Shown here: positions 10,096-19,890 of the stretch, piece by piece
Position numbering within the stretch: position 1 is the first letter of the stretch
How the letters are laid out: each line of letters begins with the position of its first letter
Assembly (NCBI GenBank): GCA_023362775.1
Contig: JALMGJ010000001.1
Span: 68,170,501-68,234,500 of the forward strand
Source: Charina bottae
Lineage: Eukaryota > Chordata > Lepidosauria > Squamata > Charinaidae
Direction: 5' to 3'
DNA: 64,000 bases
Notes under the pieces: model-generated
What the model saw: the letters and a program-made list of their open reading frames with translations, nothing else
What the model was told of the DNA's origin: nothing
Databases searched by the model: none
Translations under genes and position numbers: made by a program

Positions 10096-10560
10096 TTATC
10101 TCACTTCAAAATAAACCAGAGCATTTACATACCCCCACAATACACACAGAGCTTTTTTCTTTAAAAAATCGAACAGCCCAACTGCCCCCCTCAAAAACTC
10201 CGACTTTTCTTCAAGAGACCTCCCATACATAATAACCCCTTCTTTTCCATGGTATTCCATCAGAAGATCAATTTCACTTATGGCTTGCAACTCGCTCTCT
10301 CCCTTTAATTTCTTCAACCCGTCTATCCAATCTTCATCCAGCATTTCAACAGAAGTCCCAATCTCACTCTTAGAAGAAACAGTTCTGTCACTATTAAATT
10401 CTTCAGTTTCATCCATGACATCCCCAACCAGATGGCACATTTTAGACCTCATATTTTCCACAATGTCCTGAATGCCTTGCATAAAAACTTGACAGGAATC
10501 AAAAAGAATCTGTTTAAAATCTCGGTGAAAGTCAGATAAAGTCTGCTTAAACTCCTCCAT
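10096..10560 (-). CDS. ORF1-like coiled-coil protein of non-autonomous L1-like element
   Basis: A 154-residue open frame starts MEEFKQTLSDFHRDFK and continues ILFDSCQVFMQGIQDI. It aligns by eye with the ORF at 57885 (MEEFKEDL..., ILKSCQNIIQTVRDI). The sequence is charged, with spaced hydrophobic residues suggesting a coiled coil, and no RNA-recognition or zinc-finger motif is visible. No cellular function is known to me; a role like L1 ORF1 (RNA binding, trimerisation) is inferred only from context. It is shorter than L1 ORF1 proteins (over 300 residues). Whether it is expressed is unknown. Confidence 0.55.
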   Translation of the reverse strand: MEEFKQTLSDFHRDFKQILFDSCQVFMQGIQDIVENMRSKMCHLVGDVMDETEEFNSDRTVSSKSEIGTSVEMLDEDWIDGLKKLKGESELQAISEIDLLMEYHGKEGVIMYGRSLEEKSEFLRGAVGLFDFLKKKALCVLWGYVNALVYFEVR

Positions 10561-11265
10561 GTCTCACGCAGTAGATTATGGCACCCCCTAGGAGCTTAAC
10601 GAGCAAGAGTCAAAGATATGAAAGAATTCTGGAATGTGTTTACACAAGCGAAAGTGAGGTAACAGACAGTTTTCCAGGGAAAGTAGAAACAGAAAACTTA
10701 AAGTTCAAAACAGCCGATTCAATGTATAGGAAAATGCTAATATCTTCGAATTTAATACAAAAATAATAACAGGGAGACAATTATTTACTTTCAATCCTCC
10801 TTAATATTTGGAGGGAAAACAACATCCAAAAATTTTAAAAGTTTTTTTAAAAAAAATTAATCCCAAAAATAACAATAAGCACCAAGAGAACCCGCTTCTC
10901 CTTGCTGTAGAAAGCCTCTGTTAGGGTACGCGTACTTTAAAAAAATATAAATTGGGTGATTTAGAAATGGGATGGCCGCTCTTAGTGTCCCTTTAAGGCT
11001 ACAGCGCGGCTTGGAAATGGTGACATCCAAGCCTCCCGGCTGCTCTTACCCGTCAATCATGAACACTGTTTGCGATCTTCTGGCTGCAAGCAGCCATCTG
11101 GAGGACAGATGGGGTGATTCCAGGTGTTTTCCTTATCTGGAAAAATACTCCTGGGCTTCAGGAAAAACCTGCCTGAGCCCGAAAAAGCTGGTGCATTGTC
11201 AGTTCTGCCTGCTGAGCCCGCGGGCACAGCTGTTCAGTCCTCCATGTCCCCACCAGAAGTGTCTC

Positions 11266-11585
11266 CCATCAAGTCATTTTCAACTCCTAGTGACCACATA
11301 GATCTTCTCCGTGACAATCTCTAATCTTTTAGGTCTTCCAATGGTGCACTCATTGCCACTGTAACTGAGTCCATCCACCTTGCTGCTGGTCATCCTCTTC
11401 TTCTCTTTCCTTCCACCTTTTCCCGCCTTTTCCAGAGAGGGGGGTCTTTGCATAATATGTCTGAAATAGGATAATTTGAGCCTGGTCATTTGCGTCTCAA
11501 GTGAGAACTCTGGTTTGATTTGTTCAATGATCCATCCGTTTGTTTTCTTGGCTGTCCATTGTATTCTCAAGAGCATTCTTCAAAT
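11266..11585 (-). pseudogene. Old RTE LINE 3' coding end, antisense (right part)
   Basis: On the minus strand, 11576-11280 reads IQWTAKKTNGWIIEQIKPEF, then LSYFRHIMQRPPSLEKA and TSSKVDGLSY. This is a decayed version of the C-terminal region conserved in BovB/RTE (WTARRSNQSILQEIKPD, KYFGHIMRR). It joins the tail at 9385-9478, from which the L1-like insertion separates it. Confidence 0.8.
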
Positions 11586-11690
11586 ACCTGAAACTCAGGA
11601 CTTATACTCCATTTATCCAGAGGATAGGAGGAAATAATGGATATGTTCTGCCAAGTGCCCAAGCAGTGATCAGGTGCTCAGACATTTGGT
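11586..11690 (+). mobile_element. CR1 remnant (continuation)
   Basis: The text TTCAAATACCTGAAACTCAG followed by CCAGAGGATAGGAGG resembles the CR1 segment 'TTCAAGTATCTGAAAGG ... CAGAGG' that lies downstream of the RT. It probably continues the CR1 at 8465-9384, with part missing. Confidence 0.55.
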
Positions 11691-13080
11691 TCTTTTAGAT
11701 CCAGAGACAGTGGATAAAGAGCAGTTCTACGTAACACACCCGACCTAACAAGATACACCAAGATCAAAATACCCAGAATCATGGACCTCATCAACCTCTG
11801 CCTCACCACCTACTTTCAGTTTGATGGACAAATATTCCAACAAATCAAAGGAACACCTATGGGATCACCACTCTCAGGACTCATAGCAGAGATAGTAATG
11901 CAACGTCTAGAAAGGATAGCACTCCCACACATACAACCCAAAGTATGGATCCGGTATGTAGATGACACCTTCGTCATAATAAAAAAGGATCAACTGGAGG
12001 AAACACATGAAGCCATCAACAACATCTTCAAAGGAATAAAATTCACAAGGGAAGAAGAAAACAACAACACACTACCTTTCTTGGACATCCTCATCAGTAG
12101 AGGAAATGATGGCATTCTAGAAACACAAGTCTACCGGAAATCTACCCACACTAACCAAGTGCTCCACTATCAAAGCAATAACCCAACCTCACACAAGAGG
12201 AGCTGTGTAAGAACACTATTCAGACGAGCACAAACACACTGCAGCAACCCAGAACACCAGAAAAAGGAAACAGACCACTTATATAGCATCTTCCAGCAAA
12301 ATGGATATCCACGCAACTTTATCAAAAAGTGCCTGACCACTCAACCCACCACAGCAAAACCAACAGAAGCTATGAAAAGGATTACACTGCCATACATCAG
12401 AAACATCTCAGAAACTACTAATAGACTGTTACATCCACACGGCATCACTGTAGCACACAAACCAACCAAAACCCTTCAGAACATTGTAAGTAAACCAAAA
12501 GACCCAGTAGCCCAAGAAGAAAAAACAGGAGTTATCTACAACATACAGTGTAAGGACTGTAACAGCCACTATGTAGGACAGACTGGCAGAAGACTAGCAG
12601 AACGCATCCACGAACACCAACTAGCAGTCAGAAGACATGATGAAAACTCCTTAATCTCACAACACATGGACAGACTTATCCATACTTTCAACTGGGAAAC
12701 TGTGAGCATATTAGACCAGGCCAAATCCAAAAATGCTAGAGAATTCCTGGAAGCTTGGCACTCAGACAAAGCAGCCATCAACAGACACATAGAGGTTAAC
12801 AACATTTACATACCATTCATAAGAGACAATAGAATAGCCAGAAGACCAGAACACCCCTGGGCCAGCAATCAACAACAAGATATGCATAGATTAACAGCAA
12901 GATTAGCAGCAGAGGAGCAATCAAACAACACAATAGACATGTCTATGAAGGTTCTCAGTCATCCAGGTGGAACAGTCTGTGGCTTGAATCATGTCAACTG
13001 GATTTCTATTTTCTTAGTGGAAACGTTTCACTCCTTATCCAAGGAGCTTCTTCAGTCTGAGTAAAGTTAGTAAGGGAATC
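11691..13080 (+). mobile_element. Penelope-like element, 5'-truncated
   Basis: An element fragment contains the second half of the Penelope RT, the linker, the GIY-YIG endonuclease and the terminal segment. Its right end is fixed by comparison with the independent copy at 7330-7471, which ends at the equivalent of position 13080. The left end (about 11691-11710) falls inside the RT, so the N-terminal half is missing. I found no convincing TSD. Confidence 0.85.
11781..13064 (+). pseudogene. Penelope-type reverse transcriptase with GIY-YIG endonuclease (partial)
   Basis: An open frame of 427 codons. RT motifs: QQIKGTPMGSPLSG (about residues 20-33), the catalytic YVDD at 59-62 and LPFLDILISR at 98-107, as in Penelope and telomerase-like RTs. 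After a basic linker, the GIY-YIG nuclease begins with GVIYNIQCKDC (about 250) and YVGQTGRRLAERIHEH. The first Met is internal to the RT; translation also stays open upstream to about 11715 (LRNTPDLTRYTK). Full Penelope proteins are around 800 residues, so the N-terminal half is lost. The last 20 codons read through the antisense of the hammerhead-like terminal motif. Confidence 0.9.
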
Positions 13081-13425
13081 CTTAAATATGTTTCTAGGCT
13101 GGCTGTGTGACCTTGCACCTGGGGCTAGGTCATGGTTATTTTTGAGATGTTTGTTTCTAAGTCCCTTAACACAATAGACCTTAATCAAGGAACTATTAAC
13201 TCAGTCAATCACCCAAACAGCACACAACAGCCCAATCAAGGAACTACCAAGGAGAGTACAAGACCCCCACCAACACAGGCAGGACAAGCCAGGGTATATA
13301 AACAGACAGCAAGTTCCACTCCCTTTTCGCACTGAAGATGTTGCCTAGCCTGGCAATGAAACGTCTGCATGAAAACAACAAGGCTCAGAGAGCACCAAAG
13401 ACTCCCCAAAGAGAGTTTAAGCTTT
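13081..13425 (+). mobile_element. Probable second Penelope terminal repeat fragment
   Basis: This contains GTATATAAACAGACAGCAAG, then CTGAAGATG, a 5-bp stem (TTGCC/GGCAA) and TGAAACGTCTGC, then AACAACAAGGCTCAGAGAG. I recognise this as a Penelope-type terminal segment common in squamates, different from the terminus ending at 13080. Its upstream boundary is unclear. A TATA-like motif at 13294-13300 precedes the stem motif. Confidence 0.5.
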
Positions 13426-14084
13426 ATTATAAACTTAAGCAAACAAGTTTGCTTAACAGAAACACAGTTTAACCAGAAATGCAGTTTAGGCAGATTAAAC
13501 AAAAGCATAAAAAGCATAGCATAAAGAAAGGAAATCATAACCTACCAGCAAGTTGACCCTATCCCCTTTAGCTGTCAGGAGCCTCTTGACCAAGACAGCA
13601 AAGATAACGCCAGGATGGCTCAGATTCCATAGCACCCAGTGCTAGGCCTGTGCAGAAGCTCTCAAACTGAAAAAACAATTCTAAGGATTTTATCAAAGTC
13701 TGGCCCTCAAACCTCATGACTCTGTTTCCATGGTACTGAGGCTGCAGGACGCGACCTTGACTGGGATAGTTCCCAGGGTCTGGAGCACCTGTTTCCAAGA
13801 GCCTGAGAAGCTATACAGATAAGCTAGTGCCTAACAAAAACAATCTCTTATCTCCCCCCGCCCATTTCCAAACCAAAATATTTTCTGGAGGGACTGTTGG
13901 AGGTGTGGACTTATGCTTAAACTTTTAATCTGGGTGGTTTCCCTTATCTCCCCCTCCATTCCAAAGAGAAATAAAAACAAGCCAGTTAAACATCAGTATA
14001 ACTCAAAATAAACTCTAATCTTCTTCGTGTGAGGGAGAAAATCAAAATATGTCACTTAACTCCTCAAAATAACAATGGTCTTCC
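13426..14084. other. Unassigned DNA between Penelope and hAT elements
   Basis: I could not classify this stretch. It holds two similar segments (CTTATCTCCCCC at 13849 and 13943), so it may be a repeat of unknown type, possibly LTR-derived, but no TG...CA boundaries or coding motifs were seen. Confidence 0.3.
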
Positions 14085-14133
14085 ACATTGCCAAGGCTGA
14101 CCATATTTCCTTGAGACAAAAACAGGACATTAG

Positions 14134-14615
14134 GATGGCAAAATGTTTATTATAAAGGCAGACAATTTATTTGTTTCTATAATTTGATGTTTATTGTGTA
14201 GACAGAAGTATATAGAATAGTAGTAGAAAGAAAACAAATTAAATTGATTATTTTTTAAGAGGAAGGGAAGTTTGAAGTAAAAATTTAAATATATGTATAT
14301 ATATATTTTATGTAAGGGGAAGGAGCAATTGTATTAGAGATTTATATATGTGTTAATGGAGGGATTTATAGAAATAATGTGATTATGGTTTGATATAGAG
14401 GAAGGGTTTGTTTGTGGGAATTGTTGTATATTCTTGCTGTTGAAAGCTGGAAGTCACCTATATATATGTAACTTTCTAAAAGTCTTTTCTTTTGTGTTTT
14501 TACACTTTTAATGTTTTTTTTTTGTTTATAGTGTTTTTGTTTTTTGTAGTTTTTTATCTTTGTTGTAAAAAATAATAAAAACTTTGAAAAAAATTTAAAA
14601 AAAAAGATGGCAAAA
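14134..14615 (+). mobile_element. L1-like element 3' end, nested, with TSD
   Basis: A 462-bp insert (14144-14605) with duplications GATGGCAAAA (14134-14143, 14606-14615). It is homologous throughout to the 3' UTR of the ORF1-only element at 58380-58827 and ends AATAATAAAAACTTTG plus an A-rich tail. It is 5'-truncated and lies inside the hAT element, so it is younger than that element. Confidence 0.88.
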
Positions 14616-14664
14616 CAGGATGGGGTTTTATGTAATATTCCGTATTCATGAAAACAGGGGTCCC

Positions 14665-14946
14665 CGCCCCCCAGTCCACGTGATTGTCTACCGCCTGCAA
14701 ACCCCGCCCCTGGTCCGTGCGATTGGCTCCCACCTGCAAACCTGCCCCCCAGTCCATGCAATTGGCTCTCGCCTGAAACCCTGCCCCCGGTCCACGCGAT
14801 TGGCTCCCACCTGCAAACCCCGCCCCCCAGTCCACGCAATTGGCTCCTGCCTGCAAACCCCACCACCCCAGTCCACACGATTGGCTCCCGCCTGCAAACC
14901 CTGCCCCCCAGTCCACGCGATTGGCTCCCACCAGCAAACCCCGCCC
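14665..14946. repeat. GC-rich minisatellite, seven units of about 40 bp
   Basis: Each unit has the form CAGTCCACGCGATTGGCTCC followed by CGCCTGCAAACCCCGCCC. Units vary by point changes. Every unit but the first has ATTGGCTC, an inverted CCAAT box, next to a GC box (CCCCGCCC or a variant). The frames read through it on both strands are repeat artefacts. Confidence 0.92.
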
Positions 14947-15239
14947 TCCTTTGCTGTGCGCTGATAGCCGAGAGGGCTTCCTCTTCCGGGCTGCCTCCAA
15001 TCGGCAGCTCTGGCTCGGATCCTCCTTCCACGCCATTCCCACCAGGTTTAAAAAACGGGACAAAATTGAGATTTTTATCAAAACTACGGGACAGTTGAAA
15101 AAATGCTAAAAAAACGGGACTGTCCCATTCAAAACAGGACGTATGGTCAGCCTAACATTGCCACTACAGGATATAAGTTATAAGAAGGCAGATTCTAACT
15201 GAAAGTTAGGAAGTTTTGTTAACAGTAAGAGCAGTTCAA

Positions 15240-15432
15240 CTGTAGAAGTAGTTATTTAGAAGTGGTGGACTCCCCTTTACTGGATAAAGTTAAGCAGAGG
15301 CTAGAGAGCCATCTGATACCAATGCTTTAATTCAGATACTTTCACTGAGCAAACTTAGTTGGGCCAAATCGTTAGCCACCCAGAGTCACTGGTTTGAAAT
15401 GGGAGGCTATATAAATTAAATAAATAAATACT
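15240..15432 (+). mobile_element. LINE 3' fragments (CR1-like)
   Basis: The text GTGGTGGACTCCCCTTTACTGG and TAAGCAGAGGCTAGAGAGCC resembles the end of the CR1 coding region. It is followed at 15375 by GCCACCCAGAGTCACTGG and an AAATAAAT tail, a CR1/L2-type terminus. It may be one old copy or two adjacent copies. Confidence 0.55.
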
Positions 15433-15783
15433 GTAAATGGTTTAAATAGCTTCTTCCAACTTCGGTGATTCTAAATCAAGGCCGATCAAGTCTGCAGTGA
15501 TGGCTATCAGATTCAATACATACCTCTAAACATCTAATTTTGTGTAGAATTATCTGAATATTTTGAAATTCATACACACACACACACGTAAAATAATGTA
15601 CACTTTTGTCTTTGTTGAGAAAATTACATGAAAAATATTTTATATCTGGGAAAAATTGACCATAAAACTGCATACATAGGCAAAACAAAAAGTGTATGAA
15701 TTTTGTGCAAATACTTTACAAAAAAAATCAACCTGATGAAGAGAAAAGATGAACAAAGTATACAGTTAGAAAAAAGAGAAGGT
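15433..15783. other. Unassigned AT-rich DNA
   Basis: No gene or named repeat is seen apart from a short CA run near 15577-15588. Confidence 0.4.
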
Positions 15784-17079
15784 AAGGGAAAGCTAGCTAG
15801 GGAAAGCTAGCAAGGTTATGCTCAAAATCCTACAAGCTAGGCTTCAGCAGTATGTGAACCGAGAACTACCAGAAGTGCAAGCTGGGTTTCGAAGAGGCAG
15901 AGGAACTAGAGATCAGATTGCCAACATTCGCTGGATCATGGAAAAAGCAAGAGAGTTCCAGAAAAACATCTACTTCTGCTTCATTGACTACGCTAAAGCC
16001 TTTGATTGTGTGGATCACAACAAACTGTGGCAAAGTCTTAAAGAGATGGGTGTACCAGACCACCTTACCTGTCTCCTGAGAAACCTGTATGTGGGTCAAG
16101 AAGCAACAGTTAGAACCGGACATGGAACAACCGACTGGTTCAAAATCGGGAAAGGAGTACGACAAGGCTGTATATTATCACCCTGCTTATTTAACTTATA
16201 TGCAGAGTACATCATGAGAAAGGCCGGGCTGGATGAATCACAAGCCGGAATTAAGATTGCCGGGAGAAATATCAACAACCTCAGATATGCAGACGATACC
16301 ACCCTAATGGCAGAAAGTGAAGAGGAACTAAAGAGCCTCTTGATGAGGGTGAAAGAGGAGAGTGCAAAAGCTGGCTTGAAACTCAACATTAAAAAAACCC
16401 AGATCATGGCATCTGGTCCCATCACTTCCTGGCAAATAGAAGGGGAAGAAATGGAAGCAGTGACAGATTTTATTTTCTTGGGCTCCAAGATCACCACAGA
16501 CGGTGACTGCAGCCATGAAATTAAAAGACGCTTGCTCCTGGGGAGGAAAGCTATGGCAAACCTAGACAGCATATTAAAAAGCAGAGACATCACCTTGCCG
16601 ACAAAGGTCCGTATAGTTAAAGCTATGGTTTTTCCAGTAGTAATGTATGGCTGTGAGACTTGGACCATAAGGAAGGCTGAGCGCCGAAGAATTGATGCTT
16701 TCGAGCTGTGGTGCTGGAGAAGACTCTTGAGAGTCCCTTGGACTGCAAGGAGGTCAAACCAGTCAATCCTAAAGGAAATCAACCCTGACTGCTCATTGGA
16801 AGGACAGATCCTGAAGCTGAAGCTCAAATACTTTGGCCACCTAATGCGAAGAGAGGACTCACTGGAAAAGACCCTGATGCTGGGAAAGACTGAAGGCAAA
16901 AGGAGAAGGGGACGGCAGAGGATGAGATGGTCAGATAGCATCACCGATGTAATGAACATGAATTTGAGTAAACTCCGAGAGACAGTGGAGGACAGGAAGG
17001 CCTGGCGTGCTATGGTCCATGAGGTCACGAAGAGTCGGACATGACTAAACGACTGAACAACAACAACAACAAGGGAAAG
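15784..17079 (+). mobile_element. BovB (RTE) LINE, 5'-truncated, with TSD
   Basis: The insert (15793-17070) lies between AAGGGAAAG duplications (15784-15792, 17071-17079). It begins inside the RT domain and ends with the BovB terminus AGAGTCGGACATGACTAAAC and a (CAA)n tail. It belongs to a different BovB lineage from the minus-strand copies at 33.9, 56.8, 63.0 and 63.5 kb. Confidence 0.93.
15818..17044 (+). pseudogene. BovB reverse transcriptase C-terminal part, open frame
   Basis: 408 codons are open without a stop. Motifs: EVQAGFRRGRGTRDQIAN near the start, FCFIDYAKAFDCVDH (RT motif A), GVRQGCILSPCLFNLYAEY (motif B), LRYADDTTLMAESEEEL (catalytic YADD), then the BovB C-terminal FELWCWRRLLRVPWTARRSN and KLKYFGHLMRREDS. 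The ATG is internal; the endonuclease and N-terminal RT are missing through 5' truncation. The uninterrupted frame suggests a fairly recent insertion, but it cannot act alone. Confidence 0.93.
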
Positions 17080-17084
17080 TAAAA

Positions 17085-18940
17085 TTGGTAGATTTATCCA
17101 TCCTTAATTCTAGAGAAAACAAAGAAGGCTGTCAACTTGAATGCCCACTTGTTGGATTTTCACTGCTGTCTTTTTCATTGCCCAATCTATGTATTAGTGA
17201 TGACATTGGTTATGTCACTGTGAAAAAAACCACAATGCAAGGTCTTTTAAAAAAGTTTTTCCCCACTCTTCCTTTGAAACAAACATACTTTGAAAATGAC
17301 TCATTTGACAATGCTTTACAACTTATCTGTCGGTTTGAGCCTATTGTTATCAGGTAAAACAAACATGGCTCTTACAACAACTAACTCTAAAAAATAGATA
17401 AAAGTAGGGAAAAAGAAGATATTCAACAATATTTCTGATTAATATCTGAAGTGTGAGGGAGTAGTATAATAAAACAAAAGCTTTGTTCATGGGGAGGCAG
17501 TCTGTGAGAAGACAAGATTCTCAGGGAGATTCAAAGTCTGGCTTTTGCATCTATTTAAAATTAAATTCTAAATTAGCTGTGATGGTGATATAGGCATTTC
17601 TTATATATATTCTACTCAAATGAAAACGGGATTTTAGTTAAACATGAAACTAAGTGCATTGGAAAGAATCAGTGCAACACAAACCATGGTTAGCAATCCA
17701 GAATAAATTGGGCACCTAGAATCAAGACCAAAAGTATCAGGCTCAAATGCTGAACCAGAAAGCAGCACTGGAGAACAATCCAGAAGCAGGGACTAGAAGC
17801 AGTAGATGTGCTCATGATCAGGTAGTCCTGGGTGCTCAAGAAAATACCACTTATACTCCATCCTGCCCAGGACAAGTACTACTATAAGAATCTGGAAGAC
17901 TCTTTCCTGCAGGCCTGCAATAATGAAATTGGCTCCATGGGGTAGTGGCCATTGTTTCTGACACTTCCATGATGTCTCCCATTAATTGGTCTCAGTATGA
18001 AACTGCCCATCATTCCTGATTGCTGCATTTTAGTTCATTCTTAATACCCCTATTTCCGTATGCTAGGGATAGACAACATTTTTCGCCTTTCTATCACTGA
18101 AAGCAGAGAAGAGACAAAGACGGAGTGCCTTGATTGCTTTCTCTACTCCTAATGGTCAACAAGATGAAAGCTGCAAAGATTTGGTGCTTCTGGAGGTGCA
18201 TTTCCAACCCCCCTTCTCATTGGCTGAAGTACCAATCCACAAATATAGATGGATCCACAACTCTCTTCATCTCTTAAAATGTCAGGTAATGGTCTCCCAG
18301 TAGCATTTTGGCCAAGTCATCTGCTATGTATTCTCCTGGACAATACTTTAACAAGCCCCTTTTCTTGCGAAACTTATACATAATTAGATTTCATGTCAAT
18401 GTGCTTCATTCAAAATTTAATCTTCTCCACTGACAAGAATTTAATACATCTTTAATTACCTTCCATCAGGTAGCTTTGGTTCATCAAGTCCAAAGGCCAG
18501 TAACAATTTGTTTATTTTTCTTCATTTATTTTAAACATGGAAAACAACAAATAAATGAAACAGTGAAATGCAATTGATAAATAAATAGCATAGGAAAGAT
18601 AAAAAAAACATAAAATATCCCAATGCATTGCAGGCACTTAAATTGCACATCCCATTGCACCCTTAAGCTGCTGCTGTCCCTTGCTAATGCCAGCTGGACT
18701 CTGAGCCAGCTTCAAAAAATTATCTCTAGTCTGGAGTACTTTGACAGCAAGTTGCTAGGTGCTCAGTCCAGACTGCCAGCTATCACAGTCCTCCACTGGA
18801 CAATTCCCTGCCATTCCAGGAAGGTAATCAATCGTTAATCGCTTTTCTTTCTGTTGGCAAGTCATACTGGAAATACATACTTTTACGTGTGTATATAAAA
18901 CATACCACCCAAATACACACCAAGACAATGTATTGATTGA
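17085..18940. other. Unassigned DNA
   Basis: No gene is supported. A 90-codon frame at 17085-17357 has no recognisable motif. The rest is AT-rich non-coding sequence. Confidence 0.4.
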
Positions 18941-18946
18941 TTCCCT

Positions 18947-18949
18947 CTA

Positions 18950-18996
<47 letters not shown>

Positions 18997-18999
18997 ATG
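18947..18999. repeat. (ATAA)n microsatellite
   Basis: About twelve tetranucleotide units of ATAA/AAAT type. Repeats of this kind often mark a retrotransposon tail, but no clear element was recognised on either side. Confidence 0.9.
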
Positions 19000-19063
19000 C
19001 CCAGCACAATTTAGTGCTGTCTGCAAGAACCTAGCAAAAATAATATACATTTTCAGCAGTATA

Positions 19064-19316
19064 GTTTTGTTCTCTTTTTTTTCCTGCTGTTCAGTCGTGT
19101 CCAATTCTCGGCAACTGCCTGGACTAGTCCCTGCAGTTTTCTTGGCAAGATTTCAGATGTGCTTTGCCACTGCCTCCTTCCTAGGGCTGAGAGAGAGTGA
19201 CTGGCCCAAGGTCACCCAGCTGGCTTTGTGCCTAAAGCGGGACTAGAACTCACGGTCTCCCTGTTTCTAGCCTGATGCTTTAACCACTACACCAAACTGG
19301 CTCTCTGTTTTGCTCT
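19064..19316 (-). mobile_element. Sauria SINE, near full length, antisense, probable TSD
   Basis: On the minus strand the head reads GAGCCAGTTTGGTGTAGTGG (A-box region), followed by GAGTTCTAGTCCC (B box), the GTGACCTTGGGCCAGTCACT segment, GGCAAAGCACATCTG, TTGCCAAGAAAACTGCAGGG, and a tail with AATTGGACACGACTGAACAG. Flanks GTTTTGTTCT (19064-19073) and GTTTTGCTCT (19307-19316) match in 9 of 10 bases and are the likely TSD. The tail is of the BovB type. Confidence 0.9.
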
Positions 19317-19814
19317 ACAGTATTACTTATGTCTCGGAAGGAGAAGAAACACCCAGGGGGGGGGCACAAAGGAAGGACATCTTCCATTGTCTTCCACATA
19401 CTGTACCACTATTTTCTATTTTTAAAACCATTTTGCCGATCCCAAAAGGTAACATTTTAGAACTCCCCCAGAAAGGAAGGACCTTTGCTCAACAGCTGCA
19501 GCAGTGGTGGAAGATCCAAACGCTTATTGCTTTCTCCAGTCCTGACCTGGAACAGCAGGGCAGGCCCAGCTGGCTTGCTTGGATTCTGGCATTCTCCCAC
19601 CTGCTTCCAAGTGTACATACACACTTATTATTCATTGTATCCTGTGTTAGCCAGGAGGCTGACATCATCTCCTACCCAGTTGCATAGAGTATTTATTTTC
19701 CTATTCTAAGCCAGCATGACTGCCAAAGGAGTCAGTCTGGGTGCAGTTATTATGAAAAGCAAGGAAAGAGAGGTTGCATCTCAGAGAAACTTGTAAAAAC
19801 AGCCATGTACACTG

Positions 19815-19890
19815 ATCAAGGGCTATTGTATTTGTAAGCCACCCAGAGTCTGTGGGAGTGGGCAACTGTAATAAATCTAAATAAATAACA
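19815..19890 (+). mobile_element. CR1/L2-type LINE 3' end
   Basis: GTAAGCCACCCAGAGTCTGTG followed by GGCAACTGTAATAAATCTAA and an AATAAATAA tail is the terminal 3' UTR of the LINE group seen complete at 54940-55010. Only the last bases remain. Confidence 0.7.

Larger units (their letters stand above)
9463..11281 (-). mobile_element. ORF1-only L1-like non-autonomous element, with TSD
   Basis: The insert (9479-11265, minus strand) lies between duplications CCATCAACTCATTTTC (9463-9478) and CCATCAAGTCATTTTC (11266-11281), 15 of 16 bases identical. In its own orientation it has a 5' UTR of about 700 bp, a short ORF at 10560-10096 and an A/T-rich 3' UTR. No endonuclease or RT is present. It is homologous along its length to the element at 57205-58827. 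An (ATAC)n(AC)n microsatellite (about 9734-9814) has expanded in its 3' UTR. Confidence 0.8.
14085..15162. mobile_element. Non-autonomous hAT transposon with internal minisatellite, TSD ACATTGCC
   Basis: The element runs from 14093 to 15154 between exact 8-bp duplications ACATTGCC (14085-14092, 15155-15162). The termini are inverted: AAGGCTGACCATA at the left, TATGGTCAGCCTA at the right. The interior has CGGGAC/GTCCC-rich subterminal sequence, a seven-unit GC-rich minisatellite and an L1-like insertion (14144-14605). Without that insertion it would be about 590 bp. No transposase is present. Confidence 0.88.

Noticed and set aside
10280..10471. Serine-rich 63-codon plus-strand frame
   Set aside because: It is antisense to the ORF1-like frame at 10096-10560.
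14665..14946. Regular repeats of about 40 bp that might suggest a CRISPR array
   Set aside because: The units are contiguous with no unique spacers, and they lie inside a hAT transposon in a vertebrate genome. It is a minisatellite.
14366..15109. Overlapping frames of 114-221 codons with GGSQSRGLG-type repeats
   Set aside because: They translate the GC-rich minisatellite and an L1-like UTR in alternative frames.
16096..17028. 310-codon minus-strand frame
   Set aside because: It is the antisense shadow of the BovB RT frame at 15818-17044 and has no motif of its own.
17085..17357. 90-codon frame as a possible host gene
   Set aside because: No motif, splice context or neighbouring exon could be recognised; the length is within chance.
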